64,000 bases of DNA from Limibacterium fermenti (lineage in GTDB: Bacteria; Bacteroidota; Bacteroidia; Bacteroidales; Dysgonomonadaceae): the NCBI RefSeq assembly GCF_041902845.1, contig NZ_CP159486.1, positions 3,410,001-3,474,000 on the forward strand, given 5' to 3'. The notes beneath the pieces were generated by a model. It did not search any database, was not told the origin of the DNA, and saw only the letters and a list, made by a program, of their open reading frames with translations. The translations under genes and the position numbers were made by a program. This document shows positions 1 to 7,682 of this stretch, one piece after another (positions within the stretch are counted from its first letter, which is position 1; every line of letters begins with the position of its first letter).

Positions 1-32
1 CGAAAGACGAAGATGTCGATGTCGACGAATAA
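1..32 (+). CDS. rpsB: 30S ribosomal protein S2, C-terminal end only (partial)
   Basis: Only the last nine whole codons before a TAA at 30-32 are present. They encode an acidic tail (KDEDVDVDE). An acidic C-terminal extension directly before tsf is typical of S2 in Bacteroidota, and rpsB-tsf is a widely conserved pair. The identity rests on position and tail composition alone, because the body of the gene lies outside the window. Confidence 0.55.
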   Translation, partial: KDEDVDVDE

Positions 33-58
33 AATATAAACTTATAATAAAAAAGAAT

Positions 59-880
59 ATGGCAGTTACAATGGCAGACATCCAACACTTGCGCAAAATG
101 ACCGGCGCGGGAATGATGGATTGCAAAAATGCTCTGAACGAAGCAAACGGTAATTTCGATAAAGCAATGGAAATTATCCGTAAGAAAGGACAGGCTGTTG
201 CCGCTAAACGCGAAGACCGCGAAGCACACGAAGGATGTGTATTGGCGAAAACAGAAGGCGAATTTGCCGCGATCGTAGCCCTACAATGCGAAACGGACTT
301 TGTGGCGAAAAATGAAGAATTCATTGCGCTTACTCAACAGTTTTTAGACGCCGCGATTCAATACAAACCGGCAACTCTTCAGGATTTATTAGCTCTCAAC
401 CTTGATAAAGGAACCGTTTCTCAACTTATCACCGACAAAATCGGTGCGACAGGCGAAAAAATGGAATTAGGATATTATGAACATATCACCGCACCTTCGG
501 TATATTCCTATATCCATTTGGGGAATAAATTAGCGACCATTGTGGGTTTTAACAAGCCCAATGTGGACGAGCATGTCGCCAAAGACATTGCGATGCAAGT
601 TGCCGCAATGAATCCGATCGCAATTACGGCGGAAGAAATTCCGGCAGATATTAAGGAAAAAGAATTATCGATCGCTCGCGACAAAGCCCGTGAAGCCGGT
701 AAACCTGAAAACTTGCTGGATCGTATCGCAGAAGGAGCTTTGCAAAAATTCTATAAAGAAGCTACTCTGCTTCAACAAGAATATGTCAAAGACAACAAGC
801 ACACCATTGAGCAGTTTTTGAAACAACACGATAAAGACCTGAAGGTTACTGTGTTTAAACGAGTATCGTTGAATGCATAA
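59..880 (+). CDS. tsf: translation elongation factor Ts
   Basis: EF-Ts is the guanine-nucleotide exchange factor that recycles EF-Tu from GDP to GTP in the cytosol. The 273-residue protein has the N-terminal UBA-like module with the signature LRKMTGAGMMDCKNAL (about residues 11-26), and the core motif CETDFVAKNEEF (about 77-88) that contacts EF-Tu. Length matches the Bacteroidota family. The ATG at 59 lies 26 bases after the rpsB stop, so the two genes should be co-transcribed. A hairpin with a T-run follows at 911-942. Nothing unusual is seen in the reading frame. Confidence 0.97.
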   Translation: MAVTMADIQHLRKMTGAGMMDCKNALNEANGNFDKAMEIIRKKGQAVAAKREDREAHEGCVLAKTEGEFAAIVALQCETDFVAKNEEFIALTQQFLDAAIQYKPATLQDLLALNLDKGTVSQLITDKIGATGEKMELGYYEHITAPSVYSYIHLGNKLATIVGFNKPNVDEHVAKDIAMQVAAMNPIAITAEEIPADIKEKELSIARDKAREAGKPENLLDRIAEGALQKFYKEATLLQQEYVKDNKHTIEQFLKQHDKDLKVTVFKRVSLNA

Positions 881-910
881 AATGTTCTTTACCGTTTAAT
901 TAATAGGAAA

Positions 911-942
911 AGCGCCGTAGATAACAATCTATGGCGCTTTTT
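911..942 (+). terminator. rho-independent terminator of rpsB-tsf
   Basis: A 12-bp stem (911-922 pairing with 927-938, one G-U pair) closes a 4-base loop and runs into a T-rich stretch. It lies 31 bases after the tsf stop. Confidence 0.85.
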
Positions 943-995
943 ACGTCTATAACGGCTTTATCCCGTACAGGTTAATGATCGCACCAACCATTTAC

Positions 996-1026
996 CGGCC
1001 TAACCCGCTTGAAGCGGTTAAACGGC
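996..1026. repeat. dispersed hairpin repeat, copy 1
   Basis: An imperfect inverted repeat centred on CCGCTTGAAGCGG with outer arms of the TTAAACGGC type. The same layout recurs at 28691, 44788, 45988 and 59412. It contains the stop codon (1018-1020) of the leftward phosphopantetheinyl transferase gene. Confidence 0.55.
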
Positions 1027-1668
1027 AACGTCCCTTGAAGAGAGCGTCCAGGTAAGAACATAATCAGGAGAGACTTCGTAATGAATGCGAACCCGATTCA
1101 GGAATTGATCCGTTGTCACAATCGCCTGAAGAATCCCTTTCTCACAGGGAGTAAAGGGCAAAATATGAAGATCTTTGCGAAAGTCAACCCCTTCTTTATC
1201 CATGAGTTTGAATAAGGTTTCTTTTGCCGACCAATGCAATAAACGATGGATGACGGGGTGCTTATCATCGATATATTCTTCTTCGGAAATAAACTTACCG
1301 GCAATTTTATTCACCCGGTTGGAATTTATCTCGATATCGACACCTACCTCGCAAGTCTTGTGCAACAAGACGGCTGCAAAACCTTTGGTATGGGAAATGC
1401 TGATATGATAGGAGCCGTCCGCCAAATAAGGGCGCCCATTTTCCTTATATTGTATCTTTTTTGGATCATCCAGAAGAAAGAACAACAGCAAGCGGGTGGA
1501 AAGCCATTCGAGAATACGCCTCGGCGAACGGAGCGAAGAAACCGCTTTGACCATGTCCGGGCGTATCTCTTCGGGAAACAATAGCAAAAGCTCTTCTTCC
1601 GTTTCCGATATCTGCCAAACACCTAAAAAGCCGTCTTTATCATCAATATACTCTTTCCTTATCAACAT
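1018..1668 (-). CDS. 4'-phosphopantetheinyl transferase family protein
   Basis: Sfp/AcpT-type enzymes move the phosphopantetheine arm of CoA to a conserved serine of acyl or peptidyl carrier proteins. The 216-residue protein carries the family signatures HISISHT (88-94), GVDIE (109-113, magnesium-binding Asp and Glu) and WSAKETLFK (146-154, catalytic Glu and Lys). Its length suits the Sfp-like class rather than the roughly 120-residue AcpS class. It lies 78 bases after the gldE stop on the same strand and may be read from the ssb-gldE transcript. Its stop codon falls inside a dispersed hairpin repeat. The carrier-protein substrate cannot be deduced; no PKS or NRPS genes are nearby. Confidence 0.88.
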   Translation of the reverse strand: MLIRKEYIDDKDGFLGVWQISETEEELLLLFPEEIRPDMVKAVSSLRSPRRILEWLSTRLLLFFLLDDPKKIQYKENGRPYLADGSYHISISHTKGFAAVLLHKTCEVGVDIEINSNRVNKIAGKFISEEEYIDDKHPVIHRLLHWSAKETLFKLMDKEGVDFRKDLHILPFTPCEKGILQAIVTTDQFLNRVRIHYEVSPDYVLTWTLSSRDVAV

Positions 1669-1746
1669 ATTCTTTTAAATTTACCAGACCGGGGGTATCG
1701 GAACGACTTCCCCGGTAGGGAAGCGACCCTCTGGATGAAGGAGATT

Positions 1747-3066
1747 TCAGGCTTTCGGCGGAATATAACGAACCTTTACGATACGCCGTTTGTTCATTTC
1801 CTCGGCTTGGAACGTATATTTTTTATACACAATAATTTCCTTTCGTTTGGGAAAATCGCCCTTCAACTCCAATAATAATCCGGCGATGGTATCGACCTCC
1901 TCCGACATTTTGTCGAAATCTTCCGCCGCGACACCGGTAATCTTTATAAAATCGTCGAGAGAGGTTTTGCCCTCAAAGATATACGATCCATCGGCGGCCT
2001 TTGTATAGAAGGCCGTCTCCTCATCGTATTCGTCGCTGATATCGCCGACAATTTCTTCCAGAATATCTTCCATGGTCACCAAGCCCGACGTACCGCCATA
2101 TTCATCCACGACAATCGCCATATGATTCTTATTGGCTCGGAATTCTTCGAGAAGATCGTCAATCCGCTTGGTGCGAGGCACAAAATAGGCAGGGCGGATT
2201 AGAGACAACCAATGATAGCTATCGTCTTTATCCAAATACGCCAGCAAATCTTTCACGTACAAAATGCCTTTAATATTATCCGGATTTTCGTCATAGACCG
2301 GAATTCTCGAAAACCCCGCTTCGACGATAAACTTGATCACCTCGCTGAAAGGAGTCCGCGAGTCGAGCGCCACCATATCGATGCGTGAAATAAAAATATC
2401 GTTTACGGTTTTATCCTTAAAGCGGATGATGCCTTCGAGCATATCCTTCTCTTGCTCATGGATCGTGTCGTTAGAGGTAATTTCCAATGCTTTGGAAAGA
2501 TTATCCATCGATATTTCGTGCTTCCGCTGGATGGTGGATCTATTGAAAAGATTGGTCGTCCTTACCAGCAAAGTGGACAACGGGCCGATAACTGCATTCA
2601 TCAATACAACCACCGGAATAGCGCTGCCGATATACTTCAAGGGATTGTGCGAAGCGTATAGCTTGGGCAATATTTCCACAAACAACACAATACCGCAAAC
2701 GATGATGATAACTTCCGGCACCAGCCCCTGAAGAGGCGTTCCCGAAAAATAAGGAAGCCGGTTCAACAGATAAATAGCGATCGCCGCAATGGCAATATTC
2801 AGGAGGTTATACGAAATAACGATCGTCGCCAAAAGTTTTTCGGGTTTGGAAAGCAGCCTTGTGAGGGTTGTTTTTTGGGTAGCGGTAACCTCTTGGCTAT
2901 CGTCAATCAATTTTTGATTAATGGAAAAAAAAGCGAATTCCGAACCGGATATAATCGCATTGACCACAATCAGTACAAGCAGGAAGACACATAAAACGGC
3001 ATCGGATATAGCAGGCATTACAGCCAATATATTCGAAAACAAAAACGATAAAGGGTCAGGGTCCAA
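1747..3066 (-). CDS. gldE: CNNM/CBS-domain membrane protein, GldE family
   Basis: A 439-residue inner-membrane protein of the CorC/HlyC-like family. Hydrophobic segments at about 24-40, 80-102, 118-134 and 147-165 form the DUF21/CNNM domain. Two CBS motifs follow (about 222-283 and 290-345, with DEYGG at 321-325), then a C-terminal transporter-associated domain (about 355-437). In Flavobacterium the orthologue is needed with GldD for gliding and type IX secretion. In non-gliding Bacteroidales the family is kept beside ssb and mutY, as here, and may instead act in metal homeostasis. That role is inferred from family relatives. A TATTTTTG box and an inverted repeat precede the gene. Confidence 0.85.
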   Translation of the reverse strand: MDPDPLSFLFSNILAVMPAISDAVLCVFLLVLIVVNAIISGSEFAFFSINQKLIDDSQEVTATQKTTLTRLLSKPEKLLATIVISYNLLNIAIAAIAIYLLNRLPYFSGTPLQGLVPEVIIIVCGIVLFVEILPKLYASHNPLKYIGSAIPVVVLMNAVIGPLSTLLVRTTNLFNRSTIQRKHEISMDNLSKALEITSNDTIHEQEKDMLEGIIRFKDKTVNDIFISRIDMVALDSRTPFSEVIKFIVEAGFSRIPVYDENPDNIKGILYVKDLLAYLDKDDSYHWLSLIRPAYFVPRTKRIDDLLEEFRANKNHMAIVVDEYGGTSGLVTMEDILEEIVGDISDEYDEETAFYTKAADGSYIFEGKTSLDDFIKITGVAAEDFDKMSEEVDTIAGLLLELKGDFPKRKEIIVYKKYTFQAEEMNKRRIVKVRYIPPKA

Positions 3067-3089
3067 GTAACTATAATTTAGTGAAACAA

Positions 3090-3142
3090 AAGAGAATGTT
3101 TTAATTCTTATTCTTTATCATCAGGAATGAAAACATTCTCTT
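3090..3142 (-). terminator. inverted repeat between ssb and gldE (leader hairpin or terminator)
   Basis: Perfect 13-bp arms (3090-3102 and 3130-3142) enclose a 27-base loop. On the minus strand it lies after the ssb stop and just after the gldE -7 box, so it could end ssb transcripts or fold in the gldE leader. The following T content is modest. Confidence 0.5.
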
Positions 3143-3144
3143 GA

Positions 3145-3152
3145 CAAAAATA
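3145..3152 (-). promoter_or_regulatory. gldE -7 box TATTTTTG
   Basis: Read on the minus strand this matches the Bacteroidota -7 consensus TAnnTTTG. It lies about 80 bases before the gldE start and just past the ssb stop, giving gldE its own promoter. Confidence 0.55.
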
Positions 3153-3163
3153 CGATGAATTAT

Positions 3164-3631
3164 TTAAAATGGCAAATCATCGACATCAGAAACATTATTA
3201 CTCAAATCGGCAGCGCTATCGGGCGACGAGTTCGGAGCATTATACGAACGCTCGTTGGCGTTGCTTGCGGATGAGTCGGAATGCTCGGGGGCTCCTCCTC
3301 TACGACTTAATAACTCCATATTATCGGCATACACTTCCGTAATATATCGCTTAACGCCATTCTGATCGTCATACGAACGGGTACGAAGCTTGCCTTCGAT
3401 ATACACTTGCGTTCCTTTCTTCACAAATTTTTCCACAACCTGTGCCAATCCCCTCCAGCAAACGATATTATGCCATTCCGTCCGTTCGGGAACCTGGGTG
3501 CCATTGGCCGCGGTGTAACCTCTTTCGCTGGTAGCCACCGAAAAATTCGCTTTCACGTTGTCATTATCAAAATACTTGATTTCAGGATCTTTTCCTACAT
3601 TACCTACTAAAATAATTTTATTTACCGACAT
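3164..3631 (-). CDS. ssb: single-stranded DNA-binding protein
   Basis: SSB coats single-stranded DNA during replication, repair and recombination, and recruits partners through its C-terminal tip. The 155-residue protein starts MSVNKIILVGNVGKDPEI, the usual first strand of the OB fold (about residues 1-108). A low-complexity linker rich in Ser, Asn and Asp follows. It ends in the acidic-hydrophobic tip DVDDLPF (149-155), the docking peptide. A TATTTTTG -7 box lies at 3683-3690 on the minus strand. mutY is immediately upstream and gldE downstream, a conserved Bacteroidota arrangement. Confidence 0.96.
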   Translation of the reverse strand: MSVNKIILVGNVGKDPEIKYFDNDNVKANFSVATSERGYTAANGTQVPERTEWHNIVCWRGLAQVVEKFVKKGTQVYIEGKLRTRSYDDQNGVKRYITEVYADNMELLSRRGGAPEHSDSSASNANERSYNAPNSSPDSAADLSNNVSDVDDLPF

Positions 3632-3682
3632 AACTGTACTTTTTATTTATATATGGAATAATCGTATAAAATACTGCAAAAG

Positions 3683-3690
3683 CAAAAATA
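3683..3690 (-). promoter_or_regulatory. ssb -7 box TATTTTTG
   Basis: Minus-strand match to TAnnTTTG about 52 bases upstream of the ssb ATG, in the AT-rich gap after mutY. Confidence 0.6.
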
Positions 3691-3722
3691 CTGTTTTTTT
3701 TACACTTTTAGGGTAACCAAAG

Positions 3723-4793
3723 CTAAATAGTTTCAATATATTTATGGACTAACCGCGAAACGGCATACTCGCCGAGTCGATATCCGGGTATTTCGATAAG
3801 CCCGCGCCCTTGCAGCGATTGTTCTGCCGGATCGATATCCACCTGATAGAAATCGGCATAAATCACTTGATGGGAAAGCACATGCTTAAGATGCATAGTA
3901 TGCCGGATAGTCATTTGCATTACCGGGGAAAAAAGTTGTTTAAACCCGTCTGAATCCTGCAATGCGGCAAAATCTGCGGGCGCATCGGTTTCGACGAGCG
4001 GAAACTCATAGAGGTTTTTCCAAATATCGCGTCCGATCCGTTTGCGGATATAGACCTTATCTCCGTAACGAATATGAAAGTAATGGAAATAACGGTTCCG
4101 AACCGTTTTGAGGCGGTTTTTAACGGGCAAATCGGCAACTTTGTTACGCGCCAAAGCCAGGCAAATTTCCTGAAAGGGGCATTCCACGCATTCGGGTTGG
4201 GCAGGCGTACACACCATCGCGCCCAAATCCATCATCGCCTGATTATGCAATCCTGGAAACCGGGGATGCAAAATCGATTGGGCTACGGCCGTTATTTGCT
4301 TCTTCCCGACCGGGGTATTAATGGGCGTATCAATGTCGAACAACCGGGAAAGCACCCGGAACACATTGCCGTCAACGGCAGCGTAAGGCTCATTGTAGGC
4401 GATGGAAGCGATCGCCGCGGCGGTATATTCGCCGATGCCTTTGAGCGATAATATATCGGAGTAGGTACGGGGAAACTGCCCGCCGAACCGGTCGACAACT
4501 TGCTGCGCCGCCGCATGCAGATTCCGTGCCCGCGAATAGTAACCCAATCCCTGCCACAATTTGAGCACATCGTCTTCGTGAGCCTGCGCAAGCGACACGA
4601 CATCGGGAAAACGGCGCATAAACCGGACAAAATAGTCCCACCCCTGTTGTATCCGGGTCTGTTGCAGAATAATCTCCGATATCCAAATGGCATACGGGTC
4701 GTGGGTGCCGCGCCAAGGCAAGTCGCGTTTATGCACGTCGTACCAACGCAAAAGGAGCGTACTAATACTTAAATTGTTATCGGGATTTTTCAT
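3723..4793 (-). CDS. mutY: A/G-specific adenine glycosylase
   Basis: MutY removes adenine mispaired with 8-oxoguanine, preventing G:C to T:A mutations. The 356-residue protein has the HhH-GPD fold: catalytic Glu40 in WISEIILQQT, helix-hairpin-helix LKGIGEYTAAAI (117-128), and catalytic Asp141 in VDGNVFRVLSR. The iron-sulfur loop has cysteines at 195, 202, 205 and 211 (C-x6-C-x2-C-x5-C). The C-terminal third (from about 225) is the NUDIX-like domain that reads the 8-oxoG strand. A TAGTTTTG -7 box lies at 4816-4823 on the minus strand. Confidence 0.96.
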   Translation of the reverse strand: MKNPDNNLSISTLLLRWYDVHKRDLPWRGTHDPYAIWISEIILQQTRIQQGWDYFVRFMRRFPDVVSLAQAHEDDVLKLWQGLGYYSRARNLHAAAQQVVDRFGGQFPRTYSDILSLKGIGEYTAAAIASIAYNEPYAAVDGNVFRVLSRLFDIDTPINTPVGKKQITAVAQSILHPRFPGLHNQAMMDLGAMVCTPAQPECVECPFQEICLALARNKVADLPVKNRLKTVRNRYFHYFHIRYGDKVYIRKRIGRDIWKNLYEFPLVETDAPADFAALQDSDGFKQLFSPVMQMTIRHTMHLKHVLSHQVIYADFYQVDIDPAEQSLQGRGLIEIPGYRLGEYAVSRLVHKYIETI

Positions 4794-4815
4794 TGCTACA
4801 CCATCAAATCAGTTA

Positions 4816-4823
4816 CAAAACTA
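4816..4823 (-). promoter_or_regulatory. mutY -7 box TAGTTTTG
   Basis: Minus-strand TAnnTTTG match about 23 bases upstream of the mutY ATG. Confidence 0.55.
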
Positions 4824-4907
4824 CGTTAAAAATACATTATTCGGAGAAAAAACGCAAAAAAAGAGAAAAAATAGGTTGAATTAGTTTTTTCCCTAAAAAA
4901 AAAGCTA

Positions 4908-4915
4908 TACATTTG
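4908..4915 (+). promoter_or_regulatory. HU gene -7 box TACATTTG
   Basis: TAnnTTTG match followed by C in an AT-rich gap, about 57 bases upstream of the HU ATG. A T-rich stretch sits near the -33 position. Confidence 0.65.
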
Positions 4916-4971
4916 CATTCCAAAATTTTACTGACAGTAATCGAATTATTAATTTTAAAATATAAAGTAAG

Positions 4972-5247
4972 ATGACTAAAGCAGACATTGTAAACGAAAT
5001 TGCAAAGAATACAGGTGTAGACAAAGCATCGGTTTTGGCAACGGTAGAATCTTTTATGGAAGTAGTAAAAGAGTCTCTAGCTGAAAAAGAAAATGTATAT
5101 CTGAGAGGTTTTGGTAGTTTTATTGTGAAGAAAAGAGCACAAAAAACCGCCCGTAATATCTCCAAAAATACAACGATTATCATACCTGAACATAACATCC
5201 CCGCCTTTAAACCGGCAAAGAGTTTTGTCAATCAGGTAAAAGAATAA
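4972..5247 (+). CDS. HU family DNA-binding protein
   Basis: A 91-residue histone-like protein, the standard HU length. It begins MTKADIVNEIAKNTGV, the helical dimerisation part. The beta-arm region includes LRGFGSFIVKKRAQKTARN, where the GFGSF turn is the family signature, and the end PAFKPAKSFVNQVKE is also typical. HU bends and compacts DNA and supports replication and repair. The mS38-like small gene begins 31 bases after the stop, so the two are probably co-transcribed. Confidence 0.95.
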   Translation: MTKADIVNEIAKNTGVDKASVLATVESFMEVVKESLAEKENVYLRGFGSFIVKKRAQKTARNISKNTTIIIPEHNIPAFKPAKSFVNQVKE

Positions 5248-5278
5248 TAACAACAACCAATTAAAAAGAACAAGTAAA

Positions 5279-5371
5279 ATGCCAAGCGGAAAAAAAAGAA
5301 AAAGGCATAAAATGTCTGTGCACAAACGGAAAAAAAGACTTAGAAAAAACAGACATAAGAAGAAAAAGTAA
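5279..5371 (+). CDS. AURKAIP1/COX24-domain (mS38-like) basic mini-protein
   Basis: A 30-codon ORF from ATG 5279 to TAA 5369. It starts MPSGKKRKRHKM and ends RKNRHKKKK; more than half of the residues are Lys, Arg or His. This is the pattern of the AURKAIP1/COX24 family, whose mitochondrial member mS38 belongs to the small ribosomal subunit. Bacteroidota genomes encode very short stand-alone versions. Position between HU and RNase G fits a translation-related role. It is short enough to be missed by automatic gene calling. Binding to the ribosome here is inference from the family. Confidence 0.8.
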   Translation: MPSGKKRKRHKMSVHKRKKRLRKNRHKKKK

Positions 5372-5398
5372 GTTGAGTCTTTTTTAGCCTTACGGATA

Positions 5399-5446
5399 CA
5401 AGAACAAACTTAAATACGGATCAACAACAATTAAGTTTGTTCTTTG
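5399..5446 (+). terminator. inverted repeat after the mS38-like gene
   Basis: Arms of about 14 bp (5400-5413 and 5431-5445) around a 17-base loop, with a short T-containing tail. The right arm contains TAAGTTTG (5432-5439), which also fits TAnnTTTG, so this spot may both end the HU transcript and start the rng transcript. Confidence 0.5.
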
Positions 5447-5472
5447 TATATGTAAGCATCGTAAAGAGAAAA

Positions 5473-5515
5473 GAGGTAGCCGAGCGCGGCTCCTCCTGCC
5501 TGTTGTGAAAACAGA
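5473..5515 (+). promoter_or_regulatory. paired hairpins in the rng leader
   Basis: Two adjacent stem-loops precede rng. The first is AGCCG-AGCG-CGGCT, extended by GAGG/CCTC (5473-5495). The second is CTGTT-GTGAA-AACAG (5500-5514). In other bacteria RNase E/G enzymes can control their own mRNA through the 5' leader; such control here is a guess. Confidence 0.4.
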
Positions 5516-5556
5516 GCCTATAGTACATTTTTAAGAATTAAAAAAAACAGAACATT

Positions 5557-7125
5557 GTGATAAGCGAACTTGTAGTAGATGTTCAACCGAAAGAAGTCAC
5601 CATTGCCGTTCTCGAAGATAAAAAACTGGTAGAATTGCAACAAGAGGCGCAAGATGAATCTTTTGCCGTTGGCAACATCTATTTGGGCAGGGTAAAAAAG
5701 CTTATGCCTGCCTTGAATGCCGCATTTGTAGATGTGGGTCACAAAAAGGACGCTTTTCTTCACTATTTGGATTTAGGAGTCGAATTCAACTCCATAACGT
5801 ATTTTCAGAAGTTCGTCAGCGACAAAAAAAAGATTCCGCAGTTGCAGAAAATGAAGTTGCAACGCATAATCGAAAAAGAAGGGACCATCTCCGATGTATT
5901 GAAAGTAGGGCAGGAAATATTGGTGCAAATAGCCAAGGAACCCATTTCAACCAAAGGACCGAGGCTGACGGCCGAAATTTCATTCGCGGGACGATTTATG
6001 GTATTGATACCTTTTATCGACCGCGTATCCGTATCGCAAAAAATAATGTCGCGCGAAGAACGTGCACGTCTGCGACAGTTGATACAAAGTATCAAGCCCA
6101 AGAACTTTGGCGTTATCATACGCACCAATGCCGAGGGAAAAAGAGTAGCAGAACTAGACGCGGAGCTGAAAAACTTACTCAAAAAATGGGAAGATAACAT
6201 CGTCAAGCTACAGAAAGCCAAAGCCCCGTCGCTCATTTTCGAGGAAACCGGGCGTACGGTAGCCCTGCTGCGCGATATCTTTAACCCCTCGTTTGAGCAG
6301 ATACACGTTAACGATAAAAACGTAACCAAAGAAATATCCGAATACGTAAGCATTATCGCACCCGACAAAAAAAATGTCGTAAAACCCTATAACGGTGCAC
6401 TGCCTATTTTGGATAATTTCGGGGTAACCAAACAAATAAAATCGCTCTTTGGAAAAACGGTTACCTTTAAGAACGGAGCGTATCTGATCATCGAACACAC
6501 CGAAGCTCTGCACGTGATCGATGTCAATAGCGGTAATCGGAACAAATCGTCGCTCGGACAAGAAGACAGCGCCTATATGGTGAATGTCGCGGCCGCCGAA
6601 GAAATTGCCCGCCAACTGCGTTTGCGCGATATGGGAGGTATTATCGTCGTCGATTTTATCGATATGAACAAAGGCGAACACCGTAACAACCTGCTCACCA
6701 AGATGCAGGAATTTATGGAAAAAGACCGGGCCCGGCATAATATCCTGCCATTGAGTAAATTCGGATTGATGCAAATCACCCGGCAGCGTGTACGTCCCGA
6801 AATGGAAGTTGCCACAAGCGAAATATGTCCCACTTGCTTTGGTAAAGGAAAAATAAAATCGTCGATCTTATTCACCGATACGTTGGAAGGAAAGATCGAT
6901 TATCTGGCGAATAAACTGAAAGTGAAGAAATTTGTCCTGCACATACATCCTTATGTAGCAGCCTATATTCAGCAAGGTTTATTTTCGTTGAAGTACAAAT
7001 GGAAAAAGAAATACAGCGTGGGAATGAAAATTGTCCCCAACCAAAAATTGGGCTTCCTGCAATATGCATTTTATGACAAAGACGGCAACGAGATAGACTT
7101 GAAAGAAGAAATTGAAATGAAATAA
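5557..7125 (+). CDS. rng: ribonuclease G (RNase E/G family)
   Basis: A 522-residue endoribonuclease for rRNA maturation and mRNA decay. The N-terminal S1 RNA-binding domain spans about residues 35-125 (VGNIYLGRVKKLMPALNAAF). The catalytic DNase I-like part has Asp322 (VIDVNSG) and Asp366 (VVDFIDM), 44 residues apart as in RNase E. The zinc-link motif CPTC is at 424-427. The best start is GTG at 5557, giving MISELVVDVQPKEV, which fits the family N-terminus; no nearby ATG does. There is no long C-terminal scaffold, so it is RNase G-like in length. Two hairpins occupy the leader. Confidence 0.94.
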   Translation: MISELVVDVQPKEVTIAVLEDKKLVELQQEAQDESFAVGNIYLGRVKKLMPALNAAFVDVGHKKDAFLHYLDLGVEFNSITYFQKFVSDKKKIPQLQKMKLQRIIEKEGTISDVLKVGQEILVQIAKEPISTKGPRLTAEISFAGRFMVLIPFIDRVSVSQKIMSREERARLRQLIQSIKPKNFGVIIRTNAEGKRVAELDAELKNLLKKWEDNIVKLQKAKAPSLIFEETGRTVALLRDIFNPSFEQIHVNDKNVTKEISEYVSIIAPDKKNVVKPYNGALPILDNFGVTKQIKSLFGKTVTFKNGAYLIIEHTEALHVIDVNSGNRNKSSLGQEDSAYMVNVAAAEEIARQLRLRDMGGIIVVDFIDMNKGEHRNNLLTKMQEFMEKDRARHNILPLSKFGLMQITRQRVRPEMEVATSEICPTCFGKGKIKSSILFTDTLEGKIDYLANKLKVKKFVLHIHPYVAAYIQQGLFSLKYKWKKKYSVGMKIVPNQKLGFLQYAFYDKDGNEIDLKEEIEMK

Positions 7126-7164
7126 CGGCTCGCGGATCTACCACCGTAGAGCTCCAATAACAAC

Positions 7165-7202
7165 AAAACCGGTATTACCTTTGTGTAACGCCGGTTTTTT
7201 TA
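7165..7202 (+). terminator. rng terminator
   Basis: Stem AAACCGGTATTAC pairing with GTAACGCCGGTTT (one mismatch, one G-U) around a short loop, followed by seven T. It lies 40 bases after the rng stop. Confidence 0.85.
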
Positions 7203-7233
7203 TGTCGTAAAAGCATTCCTGTCGCCCCCGGGC

Positions 7234-7470
7234 ATGGAAGATGCGGAACACGGGTGCGACTTCGGGCTTCGCAAGCTATGGCAGGCGGCCAGCCTCTTCA
7301 AAGATTATCCCGTGGAAGAACGGGCCATTGCGGGAAGAGCCGTGAATGCGCTGATTAACGGGGAAGAGCCTTACACCGATATTATGCAGAAAATAAACCA
7401 ATTGGTAGACGATTATTTATCCATGCCGGATACCGATTCGGAAAAAAAAGAACCGGGTAAAGCGAAATAA
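7234..7470 (+). CDS. small protein of unknown function (78 aa)
   Basis: Not recognised. The ORF starts at ATG 7234, about 30 bases past the rng terminator, and encodes a soluble, mostly helical protein with an acidic-basic tail (PDTDSEKKEPGKAK). A predicted helix-rich core (LRKLWQAASLFKDYPVEERA, then INQLVDDYL) has ordinary composition, and the third-position bias looks coding. No clear promoter lies between the terminator and the ATG, and the frame stays open some way upstream. It may be expressed by read-through from rng. Confidence 0.55.
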   Translation: MEDAEHGCDFGLRKLWQAASLFKDYPVEERAIAGRAVNALINGEEPYTDIMQKINQLVDDYLSMPDTDSEKKEPGKAK

Positions 7471-7600
7471 TTATCCAATCATACAAGTCGCAATCATTTT
7501 AAGTAGCAAGCAGCTTCGGAACATCCTAAAAAGAGAGGCTTCGGATCACCTGCAATAGGAGGTGTTTAAGCAAAAATATTACTCCGTTTAAATTAGAGTA

Positions 7601-7643
7601 TAGTGGTTGGAAGTTGGTGAGTGGAGACTGGTGGTTGGTGGCC
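7601..7643. repeat. 7-bp phased degenerate repeat, locus 1
   Basis: G/T-rich units of seven bases (TAGTGGT, TGGAAGT, TGGTGAG, TGGAGAC, TGGTGGT, TGGTGGC) in the gap between the 78-aa ORF and the convergent GNAT gene. The same phase and similar words recur at other gene ends in the window. Confidence 0.5.
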
Positions 7644-7682
7644 GGGGGTACATTGATCGATATACAGGCAGGGCAATGCAAA

